64,000 nt of DNA from DATCJA01 sp963734635 (lineage in GTDB: Bacteria; Acidobacteriota; Vicinamibacteria; Vicinamibacterales; UBA2999): positions 1 through 64,000 of the forward strand of contig CAVTIA010000007.1 in assembly GCA_963734635.1 (NCBI GenBank). Direction: 5' to 3'. Both the position numbers and the translations under genes were made by a program. Shown here in pieces: positions 1 to 16,352 of this stretch. The notes below the pieces were generated by a model. The model was given only the letters and a program-made list of their open reading frames with translations. It was not told where the DNA came from and did not search any database. How positions within the stretch are numbered: the stretch's first letter is position 1; every line of letters starts with the position of its first letter.

Positions 1-7
1 GTTAGAC
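1..7. other. Possible end of an attC site cut by the window edge
   Basis: The window opens with GTTAGAC, which matches the integron core GTTRRRY. This is what the 3' arm of an attC site should look like, and it lies 28 bases before a small cassette-sized gene. The other arm is outside the window, so this is an inference from the motif and from the better site at 477-557. Confidence 0.35.
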
Positions 8-34
8 GGTCTCGGGTACAAGGGCGCATTTCCG

Positions 35-409
35 TCAAGCGCCGGGCGCGTCCAAGTTCCAGATTACATGGGCGTAACGCCAGCCCTGAGGACTCCGTTT
101 GAATACGTCGGCGAACTTGAAGGTCGCTGATACGTCCTGCCCGTTGATATCGAGAGTCCACGCGCCGCGACCGACGCCCGTGGCCAAGTCGTCGCTGACC
201 TCGATGCGGTCGAAGTCGAACGTGAAGTCTTTCATGATTGGGAACGCTTCCAGCCATGGTTTGAGCCTGCTACCGGAGACGATGGGCTCGCCAGGAGGCG
301 CAAACACAACGTCACTGGTGCACATGGCCAGTAGTGCATCCCAATTTCGATCAATTCCCGCTTTGCACCAAGGGAAAGCCGTCGCTCGAATCGTGGAAAC
401 GTCGTCCAT
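35..409 (-). CDS. SnoaL-like / NTF2-fold small protein
   Basis: A 124-residue protein with the pattern of NTF2-fold SnoaL/DUF4440 proteins: an N-terminal helix (TIRATAFPWCKAGIDRNWD), then SDVVFAPPGEPIVSG, and a C-terminal sheet ending KRSPQGWRYAHVIWN. Family members are small cone-shaped enzymes (isomerases, cyclases) or ligand binders, and no specific reaction can be assigned. I chose the ATG at 409 because GGAGG lies seven bases upstream; the ATG at 430 has no such site. It is the only gene between two attC-like cores (1-7 and 477-557), so it is probably an integron cassette gene. It faces the opposite way to the neighbouring hicBA pair. Confidence 0.7.
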   Translation of the reverse strand: MDDVSTIRATAFPWCKAGIDRNWDALLAMCTSDVVFAPPGEPIVSGSRLKPWLEAFPIMKDFTFDFDRIEVSDDLATGVGRGAWTLDINGQDVSATFKFADVFKRSPQGWRYAHVIWNLDAPGA

Positions 410-476
410 GATGTCGCCTCCATTCGGCATGTCCCACCAGTCGGTACCTGTTTGAGTGTCGTGATTGCACTCATCC

Positions 477-557
477 GTCTAACGATCGGCGATGACCAGC
501 GCCGGGAGGGACGCGAGAGCGGCCCGACGCGGTGTCTGGTCCATCGCCTGGTTAGGC
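477..557. other. Integron attC recombination site
   Basis: This 81-base site has the attC architecture: GTCTAAC (477-483, RYYYAAC) at one end and GTTAGGC (551-557, GTTRRRY) at the other. Inside them GGCGATGACC (488-497) pairs with GGTCCATCGCC (538-548), with one unpaired extra C, as expected for an extrahelical base. The folded single strand would be the substrate of an IntI integrase. It separates the NTF2-like gene from hicBA and lies about 0.9 kb from the C-terminal end of an integron integrase pseudogene. The motif and pairing are seen directly; activity is inferred. Confidence 0.72.
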
Positions 558-588
558 CTCGCGGTTTGCCGAGGCGTATCATAGCGTC

Positions 589-810
589 ATGGACCTTCAG
601 TTCACCGCCGTCTTTCGCCAAGTGCCAGAAGGGTACGTCGGCTTCGTCGAGGAGTTGCCGGGAGCCAACACCCAAGGCGCTACGCTGGAGGAGGCGCGCG
701 CGAATCTCCGGGAAGCTGTCGCCATGATCCTGGACGCCAACCGAGAGTTGGCTCAGCAAGCCACCGGCAAAGGACCGGTCATCCGCGAGCCACTCAAGGT
801 CAGTGCGTGA
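589..810 (+). CDS. hicB: HicB-family antitoxin
   Basis: A 73-residue protein with the HicB partial RNase H-like fold: FTAVFRQVPEGYVGFVEELP near the N-terminus, then GANTQGATLEEARANLREA. HicB antitoxins bind and block HicA and usually repress their own operon. This short form has no obvious C-terminal DNA-binding domain. It overlaps hicA by four bases (GTGA at 807-810), indicating translational coupling in the antitoxin-first order. It sits between attC-like sites, so it is probably a cassette-borne toxin-antitoxin pair of the kind thought to stabilise integron arrays. Confidence 0.82.
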   Translation: MDLQFTAVFRQVPEGYVGFVEELPGANTQGATLEEARANLREAVAMILDANRELAQQATGKGPVIREPLKVSA

Positions 811-989
811 AGCGACGCGCGCTGGTGCACCATCTGGAGCAACACGGTTGCCGGTTGCTCCGGGAGGGTGGTAATCATTCGATCTTCGTCAGCCCCACCG
901 GCAGAACATCAACCGTTCCGCGCCATTCGGAGCTCAACGACGACCTCGCCAAAAAGATTTGCAAGGACCTCGGTATTCCATCACCGTAG
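807..989 (+). CDS. hicA: HicA-family mRNA interferase toxin
   Basis: A 60-residue protein matching HicA toxins, which have a double-stranded-RNA-binding-like fold and cut mRNA. The hallmark GGNHSIF around residues 21-27 contains the catalytic histidine, and the end DLAKKICKDLGI is typical. The start is GTG at 807 inside the hicB stop. The gene is full length, so the pair looks functional. A GTCTAAC core follows 64 bases downstream, consistent with a hicBA cassette between attC sites. Confidence 0.82.
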   Translation: MKRRALVHHLEQHGCRLLREGGNHSIFVSPTGRTSTVPRHSELNDDLAKKICKDLGIPSP

Positions 990-1052
990 CGAAGTCGAAG
1001 CCCCGACAGTCTGGCTTGTGTTGATCGGTCTCTTTCGTTGTTTCGATCAGAG

Positions 1053-1197
1053 GTCTAACCAGTATTGATTGGACCGCCTTGACCAGGCGGCTAACGTCGG
1101 CAAAGGAATGCAACAGCCGCCGCCTGTAAGCCGCTGGCGCGCGGATGGTAGCACGACGCCGGTATCACTGAGGCGCCTCGTTAGCCGATCGTTAGCC
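1053..1197. other. Degenerate attC-like cores in the integron array
   Basis: From 990 to 1391 I see no gene. The stretch holds GTCTAAC at 1053-1059, GGCTAAC at 1089-1095, GTTAGCC at 1180-1186 and 1191-1197, and further GGCTAAC copies at 1244-1250 and 1390-1396. GGCTAACGTCGGC at 1089 can pair with GCCGATCGTTAGCC ending at 1197, giving a plausible attC of about 109 bases. The last copy contains the TAG stop of the integrase remnant. The cores deviate by one base from RYYYAAC, so this may be one real site plus decayed relatives, or part of attI. Confidence 0.4.
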
Positions 1198-1391
1198 GCG
1201 CCATCGTTGCTCGGTCCGCCTCCGCAATAGCCGCCTTCGTGGCGGCTAACATCGCTCGTGCCGAGCAACATCATCGGCAATGAGGGCCGGGCATCACGAT
1301 GCATTGGTGCGAAGAGACGCGGGATGTGCGTCGCGCTTGACGCGCGAGGCGCGCGGCCAACGCCGACCACGTCAACGCAGCAGGCGGGCGG

Positions 1392-2226
1392 CTAACGTTC
1401 TGCCCGACCAACCAGTAACCGGTCCGCCGGGCTCTTCACGGCCAGCGCCCCGAGATTCACCACATGTGTGTACACCATCGTCGTGCTGACGTCCCTGTGA
1501 CCAAGCAGCTCCTGAACGGTGCGGATGTCGTAGCCGTCCTCCAAGAGATGCGTGGCGAAGCAATGCCGAAATGTGTGGGGGCCGACGCGCTTCGCAATTC
1601 CAGACCGACGGACGGCTGCCGCCACCCCTTTCTGCACGGCCGACTCATGGAGATGAAACCGAGAGGGTGGTCCCCATCGCGGATCGCGGCAGACACGCGC
1701 AGCCGGAAAACACGAACTGCCATCCCCACTCAGCAGCCGCACTCGGATACTTCCTCTCCAGGGCGTCAGGCAGTACCACACGCCCGAGGCCGTCTTTCAG
1801 ATCGGCGGCGTACGCCCAGGCCGCTTGAGATCGGCTTCGTGTAACCGCCGTACAGTTGACAAGGTGCGCGCGAAGCGGATCCACCACCGCGGCCGGCAAC
1901 ATCGTCGATCGGTCCTTCTGCCCCTTGCCGCGCCTCACCGCAATCTGGCGTCGATCGAAATCAATGTCCTTCACTCGGAGCTCCAGACATTCCTCCAGGC
2001 GCAGGCCGGCACCATAGAGCAACATGCCGATGATCCACATCGTGCCGTCGAGGTGGGTCAGCACAGACACGACCTCGTCCCGACTGAGCATGACGGGAAG
2101 ACGAAGCGGCTGTTTGGAAGCGCGGACGTGCTGGACATGCGCCGACCTGCGACGCATGCCGACATGACTCGCCTGAAATTGAATCGAAGCGATTCTACGG
2201 CGCGTCTTCGGTCCGCGTGGCACACG
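1392..2226 (-). pseudogene. intI: Integron integrase remnant, left copy (C-terminal two thirds)
   Basis: Read on the minus strand, this encodes the catalytic part of an integron integrase, a tyrosine recombinase. It contains GAGLRLEECLELRVKDIDFD with the first catalytic Arg, RGKGQKDRSTMLP with the Lys, the IntI-specific insert (ALERKYPSAAAEWGWQFVF), GPHTFRHCFATHLLEDG with the HxxR box, and LLGHRDVSTTMVYTH with the nucleophile Tyr. The N-terminal core-binding domain is missing. The reading frame breaks near 1710, where the insert continues one frame over (four A here, three in the right copy), and about 27 extra bases lie near 1797-1825. Its 5' side is cut by the RIT element at 2227. It cannot make an active integrase. 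Confidence 0.85.
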
Positions 2227-2300
2227 GTACCGGACTATGCCGAGCGCGTTCGTGTTCGCTCGCGATCGTCGCTGATCCGCACAGATGACTCGGCATAGTC
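2227..2300. repeat. Left end of RIT element, nested inverted repeats
   Basis: The terminal repeat at 2227-2244 contains GACTATGCCGAG (2233-2244), which recurs inverted as CTCGGCATAGTC at 2289-2300 after 44 bases. The left end can therefore fold on itself as well as match the right end. Nested repeats of this sort are plausible recombinase binding sites. Confidence 0.75.
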
Positions 2301-2342
2301 AGCTCCGCGCTCGCTCCGTCGAGCGAGGCAAGGAGCTGGCCG

Positions 2343-3579
2343 ATGAAGCACGTCATTCACGACATCGTGCTGTCGCGCGCGCCCATGGGGCCGCTGGTGG
2401 CGCACCTGACGGCGTTTGTCACCTGGTCGACGGCCCGCGGGTTCACGCGGTATTCGCGGTACCGGCAGGTGCTGCTCGCAACGGAGTTCAGCCGATGGCT
2501 CGCGCGGCACCGTCTCTCGACGCATCACATCTCATCCCTGTCCGTCGCGCGTTATCTGGACGCGCGGGCGCGACGCAGACGCCGACACCGCAGTGACGTC
2601 GGCGCGCTGACACAAGTCCTCCGGTTCTTGCGCGACCACGGCGTCGTGCCCGTCGAGCGGATCCGCACAGGTCGGCCGACGCCCGTCGCACGGCTGGTCG
2701 CAGCCTACGAGACGTACCTCCGTGACGAGCGGGCGCTCGCCCCGATGACGATCAGCAATTACGGACCGTTCGTGCGTCGGTTCCTGGCGGATCGCTTCGG
2801 CACCGGCGCGGTCCGGCTGTCCCGCGTGTCCGCACACGAGGTCGTCGGCTTCGTGCAGCGCCAGGCCGCGCACCTCCATCCGAAACGCGCGAAGGTGTTG
2901 ACGGCGGCGCTGCGTTCGTTTCTGCGCTACGCGCAGGCGCGGGGCCACCTCACCCGCGACTTGACCGGCGCCGTGCCGACGGTGGCCCAGTGGACGCGGA
3001 CGTCGCCGCCCCGCGCGATCGCCGCCGTGGCGGTGCGACAGGTGCTCGCGTCGATCGATCTGGCGCACGGCGATCGGACGTCGGGACTATGCCCTCCTGC
3101 TCCTCCTCGCGCGTCTGGGCCTCCGGGCCGGCGAAGTGGTCCGCCTTGAGCTGGACGATCTCGACTGGACGAGCGGCCACGTGCGGGTCCGCGGGAAAGG
3201 CGGGAGCGTGGCGACCCTGCCGCTGCCGGCCGATGTCGGGGCCGCACTGGCCGCGTACCTGCGGCAGGGGCGCCCGTCCCAAGGGAGTCGACGCGTCTTT
3301 GTTCGAGCGCGCGCGCCGTGGGGTGGGTTCGTCGGCTCGCAAGCGGTGGATTCGATCGTGCGCCACCGGTTGATCCGCGCCAGCGTCACCGCGCCGTCGA
3401 GGGGCGCGCACCAGTTTCGGCATGCCTTGGCGACAGAGATGCTCCGCCAGGGCGCCTCACTGACCGAGATCGGCGAGGTGCTGCGGCATCGCCGCCCGCA
3501 GACCACGGCGATCTACACCGCCGTCGACCTCGCCGCCTTACGGACGCTCGCCCTCCCGTGGCCGGGAGGTGCGCGATGA
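2343..3579 (+). CDS. RitA-like tyrosine recombinase, one frameshift
   Basis: First of the three recombinases. Residues 1-115 and about 115-240 look like SAM-like core-binding segments (SNYGPFVRRFLADRFG; LTAALRSFLRYAQARGHLTR). The catalytic domain follows in another frame from about 3080: LLLARLGLRAGEVVRLELDD (Arg), RGKGGSVATLPL (Lys), HQFRHALATEMLRQG and LRHRRPQTTAIYTAVD (Tyr). One extra base near 3073-3080 (ACGTCGGGACTAT, where ACGCGGGACTAT would keep frame) separates the two parts. Apart from that the protein would be complete, at about 411 residues, so a sequence error is as likely as real decay. The stop overlaps the ritB-like start by ATGA. Confidence 0.7.
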
Positions 3580-4520
3580 CGGCGTGGCGTGCGGCCGTAC
3601 GGGAGTATGTCGCGCTGCGCCGGAGCTTGGGCTTCCTCCTGCACGACGCCGAGAAGGGGTTGCTCGCCTTCGCGATCTCCCTGGAGCAGCAAGGCGCGAC
3701 GACGATAACGACGGCCGCGTCCCTGACCTGGGCGCAGCAGCCGACCGGGGTCCAGCCGGCCGAATGGGCGCGACGCCGGAGTCACGTCCGCGGCTTCGCG
3801 CGCCATTGGCAGGCGTTCGATCCGCGGACGGAGGTCCCGCCGACCGGCTTGCTGCCGTATCGCCCGAGACGCGCGCGCCCCTATCTGTACTCGGACGCCG
3901 AGATCCGCGCGCTCCTCGACGCGGCGCGGCGTCTCCCGGCTCGGGATGAGCACGGGCAGCTGCGCCGCTGGGTCTACGCCTGTCTGTTTGGGCTGCTCAG
4001 CGTCTCCGGGTTACGGCTCGGCGAAGCGCGCCGCCTCGAGCTCGCGGACGTCGATCTCGAGACCGGCGTCTTGACGATTCGCCAGACCAAGTTCGGCAAG
4101 ACGCGCGTGGTCCCGCTGCATCCGTCTACGTGCCAGGTCCTCGCCGACTATCTCCGACGACGCCACCGCCTGTGGGGAGCGCGCCCTACGTCGTCGTACG
4201 TGTTCGTGTCTCGCCGCGGACACCGCCTCGACAACGGCACCATCCATCGCACGTTCTATGCGCTGTCACGCCAGATCGGTCTGCGCAGGCCCGGCGACCG
4301 GCATGGCCCGCGCATCCACGACCTCCGCCATCGCTTCGCGAGCACCGCGCTCTGGCGCTGGTACCGCGCCGGCGAGGACCCCGAGCGCCGGCTGCCCATC
4401 CTGTCCGCCTACTTGGGCCATGTCCACGTCAGCGACACCTATTGGTACCTCCAAGCGTGGCCGGCGCTGATGGCGGAGGCGCGAGACCGTCTCGAGCGCC
4501 GCTGGGAGGATCGGCGATGA
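3576..4520 (+). CDS. RitB-like tyrosine recombinase, intact
   Basis: An uninterrupted 314-residue tyrosine recombinase. After an N-terminal core-binding part (TAWRAAVREYVALRRSLGFL, typical of RIT second genes) come LLSVSGLRLGEARRLELADV (catalytic Arg), RQTKFGKTRVVPLHP (Lys), HDLRHRFASTALWRWY (HxxR) and YLGHVHVSDTYWYLQ (His and nucleophile Tyr). All catalytic residues are visible. I chose the ATG at 3576 because it overlaps the upstream stop as ATGA, although the frame stays open further upstream. It also overlaps the third gene by ATGA. It is the only recombinase of the trio that is intact as sequenced. Confidence 0.85.
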   Translation: MTAWRAAVREYVALRRSLGFLLHDAEKGLLAFAISLEQQGATTITTAASLTWAQQPTGVQPAEWARRRSHVRGFARHWQAFDPRTEVPPTGLLPYRPRRARPYLYSDAEIRALLDAARRLPARDEHGQLRRWVYACLFGLLSVSGLRLGEARRLELADVDLETGVLTIRQTKFGKTRVVPLHPSTCQVLADYLRRRHRLWGARPTSSYVFVSRRGHRLDNGTIHRTFYALSRQIGLRRPGDRHGPRIHDLRHRFASTALWRWYRAGEDPERRLPILSAYLGHVHVSDTYWYLQAWPALMAEARDRLERRWEDRR

Positions 4521-5653
4521 CCCGCCGCACGCCGCTCGCGCCGCTCCTGGAGCGGTTCTTCACCGAGCGTCTGCTGCGTCAGCGCCAGGTGAGCCCGCAC
4601 ACCCTCGCCTCGTATCGCGACACCTTTCGCCTCTTGCTTACCTTCGTGCACGACCGGCAGCAGACCACGCCGGCCCAGCTGACCCTGGAGGCATTGGACG
4701 GCCCGCTGATCAGCGCGTTTCTCGATCACGTCGAAGCCGTCCGCGGCGTCAGTGCCCGCAGTCGCAATCTGCGCCTGACCGCGATCCACTCCTTCTTCCG
4801 CTATGCGGCCTTCGAGTGCCCGACGCATGCGGCGCAGATCCAGCGCGTGCTCGCGATCCCAAGCAAGCGGGTCACGCGCCGGCAGATCGCGTTTCTCACT
4901 CGGCCAGAAATCGACGCGCTTCTGGCGGCCCCCGATCGGCGCACGTGGCGAGGGCGCCGCGATCACGCCTTGCTCCTCCTCGCTATCCAAACCGGTCTGC
5001 GTCTCTCCGAATTGACCGCGCTGAACGCGATCGGATGTCAGCACTCACGACGGGCGCACACGTGCGCGTCGTCGGCAAGGGGCGCAAAGAGCGCTGCACG
5101 CCACTGCGCCAGACCGACGATCGCCGTCCTCAGGGCGTGGCTCGATGATCCGCCACGCGGCAACCCACCGATCCTCTTTCCCACGGCCCGCGGAACGCGG
5201 CTGAGCGCGGATGCCGTGGCCTATCTGGTCGCCAAGCACCGAGCAGCCGCGGCAACGACGTGTCCCTCACTCCAGCGCAAGCCGCTCACGCCGCACGTCC
5301 TGCGCCACACCGCCGCGATGGAACTCCTCCAAGCCGGCGTCGATCGCTCGTCATCGCGTTGCTGATTGCGGCCATGTCAGTCGACCACGACTCCTCATCG
5401 TCGCCCTGGGTCGCCGCCATGATGGGCGAAACCCTAGGGCTGCTCGAGGCGACGCTCGCGATGAAGGCAGCGCGCCTTCGCCACGACCACGCCCGATCTC
5501 AGCGCACACGTCCAGCGCAACCGAGCGCCGGACGCGCTCCTGCACTTCTTCAACACTCTGGAGACCAGTACTATGTCGCGTACAAGCGCCCTCTGGTTGC
5601 GGCTCTCCAGCTCGATCGCCGCCGTACTCGGCATAGTCCGGTACGCGACATAG
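4517..5653 (+). pseudogene. RitC-like tyrosine recombinase, several frameshifts
   Basis: Third recombinase. The N-terminal domain (LLERFFTERLLRQRQVSPHT onward) and IQTGLRLSELTAL (Arg) are in frame. Between about 5035 and 5115 the frame shifts and returns: VRVVGKGRKERCTPLRQT (Lys) is read one frame over, and TIAVLRAWLDD is back in the first. HVLRHTAAMELLQAGVD carries the HxxR box, then the frame ends at 5365. The expected LGH...Y segment near 5363-5450 is scrambled, with roughly 50 extra bases. LEATLAMK at about 5446 and a tail reading PDALLHFFNTLE resemble the normal C-terminus. The last frame ends at a TAG inside the terminal repeat. No clear nucleophile Tyr remains, so it is probably inactive. 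Confidence 0.7.
5571..5653. repeat. Right end of RIT element, terminal and subterminal inverted repeats
   Basis: CTCGGCATAGTCCGGTAC at 5627-5644 is the exact complement of the left terminal repeat. In addition CTATGTCGCGTAC (5571-5583) is repeated inverted at 5641-5653, overlapping the terminal repeat. The element edge is therefore near 5653, where similarity to the left intI copy begins. Confidence 0.72.
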
Positions 5654-6290
5654 TGCCGAAATGTGTGGGGCCGACGCGCTTCGCAATTCCAGACCGACGG
5701 ACGGCTGCCGCCACCCCTTTCTGCACGGCGGACTCATGGAGATGAAACCGAGAGGGTGGTCCCCATCGCGGATCGCGGCAGACACGCGCAGCCGGAAACA
5801 CGAACTGCCATCCCCACTCAGCAGCCGCACTCGGATACTTCCTCTCCAGGGCGTCAGGCAGTACCACGCGCCCGAGGCCATCTTTGAGATCGGCTTCGTG
5901 TAACCGCCGTACGTGGACAAGGTGCGCGCGAAGCGGATCCACCACCGCGGCCGGCAACATCGTCGATCGGTCCTGCTGCCCCTTGCCGCGCCTCACCGCA
6001 ATCTGGCGTCGATCGAAATCAATGTCCTTCACTCGGAGCTCCAGGCATTCCTCCAGGCGCAAGCCGGCACCATAGAGCAGCGTGCCGATAATCCACATCG
6101 TGCCTTCGAAGTGGGTCAGCACAGTCGCTACCTCGTCCCGGCTGAGCATGACGGGAAGACGAACCGGCTGTTTGGAAGCGCGGACGTGCTGGACAGGCGC
6201 CGACCTGCGACGCATGCCGACATGACTCGCCTGAAATCGAACGAAGCGATTCTACGGCGCGTCTTCGGTCCGCGTGGCACACGGAACCAC
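5654..6290 (-). pseudogene. intI: Integron integrase remnant, right copy
   Basis: Almost the same sequence as 1564-2226. It encodes GAGLRLEECLELRVKDIDFD, RRGKGQQDRSTMLP, RRLHEADLKDGLG, the IntI-specific insert ALERKYPSAAAEWGWQFVFP, and HLHESAVQKGVAAAVRRSGI in one open frame. It stops at VGP, where the RIT end replaces the HTFRH box. It lacks both the N-terminal domain and the part carrying HxxR, His and Tyr. Unlike the left copy it has no frameshift in the insert (three A instead of four near 5797). Differences between the copies are scattered single bases and short indels, so the duplication is recent but not brand new. Confidence 0.85.
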
Positions 6291-6530
6291 GATGTTCGAC
6301 TCAACTCGATTGGCGCGTGCGCACGATGGCGGCTGATGGAATTGGCAACTAGACGCGGCGGCGGCAAAAGCGTACGAGCGGCGTGAGATTTCCGGCGTGC
6401 GGCGCCGGGAGGCGGATGGACAGCACGTTCGCGCGAACCGGAGGCCCGGAGTGGAATGCAGCGGCCTGCCGCGCCCGGCTGAAGGCGGGCACTTCAACGT
6501 CGGTCCGGCTGAAGCCGGACACTGACGTAC
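6291..6530. repeat. Gene-free stretch between integron and rpoC with hairpin repeats
   Basis: No convincing gene lies in 6291-6547. It contains a degenerate hairpin unit at about 6473-6490 (cCCGGCTgaaGGCGGGc) and a clean one at 6503-6520 (GTCCGGCTGAAGCCGGAC) followed by ACTGACGTAC. The clean unit belongs to the dispersed family described at 25712, 33557, 43645 and 45554. A tRNA-Leu-like string near 6335-6360 does not fold into a full tRNA. Confidence 0.6.
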
Positions 6531-6547
6531 GGAGGCGTACGTGAAAA

Positions 6548-6575
6548 GAGGCACAGAGATAAATCTCTGTGCCTC
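6548..6575 (-). terminator. Rho-independent terminator of the rpoBC operon
   Basis: A perfect 13-base inverted repeat, GAGGCACAGAGAT/ATCTCTGTGCCTC with a two-base loop. On the minus strand it is followed directly by TTTT. It lies 36 bases beyond the rpoC stop and ends the long minus-strand ribosomal protein and RNA polymerase transcript. This also insulates rpoC from the integron region. Confidence 0.85.
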
Positions 6576-6611
6576 CGTGTCTCCGCGGCCCGTCGAGGGT
6601 TCGTGTCAGCG

Positions 6612-10842
<4,231 letters not shown>

Positions 10843-10850
10843 AGGCTTCG

Positions 10851-15158
<4,308 letters not shown>

Positions 15159-15200
15159 CGGTGGTTGACCCTCGCGGATCGAAACTTTGAACAATTACGG

Positions 15201-15232
15201 CGGAGAACGAGACGGAATGAGCCCGTTCTCCG
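15201..15232 (-). terminator. Possible attenuator hairpin between rplL and rpoB
   Basis: CGGAGAACG (15201-15209) pairs perfectly with CGTTCTCCG (15224-15232) across a 14-base loop, in the 148-base gap before the chosen rpoB start. No clear U run follows. In E. coli a partial terminator in this same interval adjusts rpoBC relative to ribosomal protein expression, so a similar role is plausible but not shown. Confidence 0.35.
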
Positions 15233-15306
15233 TACACAGAGACGTCAGGCTTTGGGACCGTAGGCCTCAAGACGGCCCAGGGCCCAAAAGCCGAGAGCCC
15301 AGCGCC

Positions 15307-15705
15307 TTACTTGATTTCGACCTTCGCGCCGACGTCTTCGAACTTCTTCTTGATGGCCGCGGCCTCTTCCTTGTTCACGCCTTCCTTGAGGGGCTTCGGC
15401 GCGCTCTCGACGAGGTCCTTCGCTTCCTTCAAACCCAGGCTTGTCACTTCGCGGACGACCTTGATGACCTTGATCTTCTCGGCGCCCACTTCGGTGAGGT
15501 TGACGTTGAACTCGGTCTTCTCCTCGGCCGGCGCCGCTGCGCCGCCTCCCGCGCCCGGCATCGCCATCCCTGGCATCGCCATCGGCATGGCGGCCGCAGC
15601 CGAGACCCCGAGCTCGGATTCGAGCGCCTTGACGAGCTGCGAGAGCTCGAGGACGCTGATTCCTTTGATGTAATCAATCACCTGCTGCTGATTCAGTTCG
15701 GCCAT
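15307..15705 (-). CDS. rplL: 50S ribosomal protein L7/L12
   Basis: A 132-residue stalk protein. The N-terminal dimerisation part (QQVIDYIKGISVLELSQLVK) is followed by an Ala/Gly/Met/Pro-rich hinge at residues about 35-57 and the conserved C-terminal domain (EKIKVIKVVREVTSLGLKEA, DLVESAPKPLKEGV). It recruits translation factors to the ribosome. It lies in the standard rplJ-rplL-rpoB order. A hairpin-rich intergenic repeat separates it from rplJ. Confidence 0.96.
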   Translation of the reverse strand: MAELNQQQVIDYIKGISVLELSQLVKALESELGVSAAAAMPMAMPGMAMPGAGGGAAAPAEEKTEFNVNLTEVGAEKIKVIKVVREVTSLGLKEAKDLVESAPKPLKEGVNKEEAAAIKKKFEDVGAKVEIK

Positions 15706-15720
15706 TTCGCTGTGTCTCCT

Positions 15721-15818
15721 GGTAGGGCGGGTCCTTTTGGACCCGCCGGATGACGGCGGCCCGCCCCGGGCCAGGTCCGAAAGGACCCGGCCTACGGGTG
15801 GCGGAGTCCCGCCCTACG
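15721..15818. repeat. Hairpin repeat cluster (family B) between rplJ and rplL
   Basis: Contains the perfect hairpin GGCGGGTCC-TTTT-GGACCCGCC (15726-15747), then CCCGGGCCAGGTCCGAAAGGACCCGG and GGCGGAGTCCCGCCCTACG. Units start or end with GTAGGGCGGG. A related unit lies at 57575-57600. This is unusual in an essential operon, where the hairpins could change the rplJ:rplL transcript ratio or mRNA stability. Confidence 0.6.
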
Positions 15819-16350
15819 ATTCGCCCGCCTCTTTCTTCTTCCTCTCAACCTGCACGAGCACCGACATCAAATCGCGCGGCGCCGCAGCCAGCACCGACAC
15901 GAACTGCTGCATCGGCGCCTGCAGCAGGAAGAGCAGCTTCGCGTACAGCTCGGGTCTGCCGGGCATGTTGGCGAGGTCGGTCACTTCCGCCGGCCGTATC
16001 GCCTGACCCTGCACCACCGCCGCCTTGATCGACAGCTTCGGCGCGCCCTTCATGAACGCCGTGAGCGCTTTGGCGAGCGCCACCGCGTCGTTGCCGGTGT
16101 AGGCCACGGCCGTCGTGCCGTCGAAGTGCGATTCAAGCGACGACAGCTTGGTCCCCTGGCTGGCCCGGCGCGCCAGCGTGTTCTTGACGACCTTGTACTG
16201 CCCACGCGCGGCCCGAATCTGCCGCCGCAGCTCGGTCACCTGCGGGACGTTCAGTCCCTTGTAGTCGACCACGATTGCCGTGTCGGCCGACTTGAATGCC
16301 AGGGAGAGATCCTGGAGCTCCTGTTCTTTTTCCGCTCTGCTGACTGCCAT
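15814..16350 (-). CDS. rplJ: 50S ribosomal protein L10
   Basis: A 178-residue protein with the L10 N-terminal RNA-binding domain (KEQELQDLSLAFKSADTAIV, DYKGLNVPQVTELRRQIR) and a C-terminal helix that anchors L7/L12 dimers. It starts only two bases after the rplA stop, so there is no room for the long rplJ leader that carries L10 autoregulation in some bacteria. A site inside rplA or a different control must be used, if any. The C-terminal end extends into the repeat cluster. Confidence 0.95.
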   Translation of the reverse strand: MAVSRAEKEQELQDLSLAFKSADTAIVVDYKGLNVPQVTELRRQIRAARGQYKVVKNTLARRASQGTKLSSLESHFDGTTAVAYTGNDAVALAKALTAFMKGAPKLSIKAAVVQGQAIRPAEVTDLANMPGRPELYAKLLFLLQAPMQQFVSVLAAAPRDLMSVLVQVERKKKEAGES

Positions 16351-16352
16351 GG

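Larger units (their letters stand above)
2227..5653 (+). mobile_element. RIT-type element (three tandem tyrosine recombinases)
   Basis: This unit has perfect 18-base terminal inverted repeats (GTACCGGACTATGCCGAG at 2227-2244 and its complement at 5627-5644) and three same-strand tyrosine recombinase genes that overlap by ATGA (3576-3579 and 4517-4520). That is the published layout of recombinase-in-trio elements. It lies exactly between two near-identical copies of an integron integrase fragment. Homology stops at the base where the repeats begin on the left, and close to 5653 on the right. Two of the three genes are frameshifted, so the element may be inactive or the sequence may contain errors. 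The family call is from layout, not from a database match. Confidence 0.72.

Noticed and set aside
6335..6365. tRNA-Leu-like string (TGATGGAATTGGCA...TAGACGCGG) downstream of the right intI copy
   Set aside because: It resembles the 5' half of tRNA-Leu, but there is no matching acceptor, anticodon stem or T-arm after it. At best it is a fragment; I do not annotate a tRNA.
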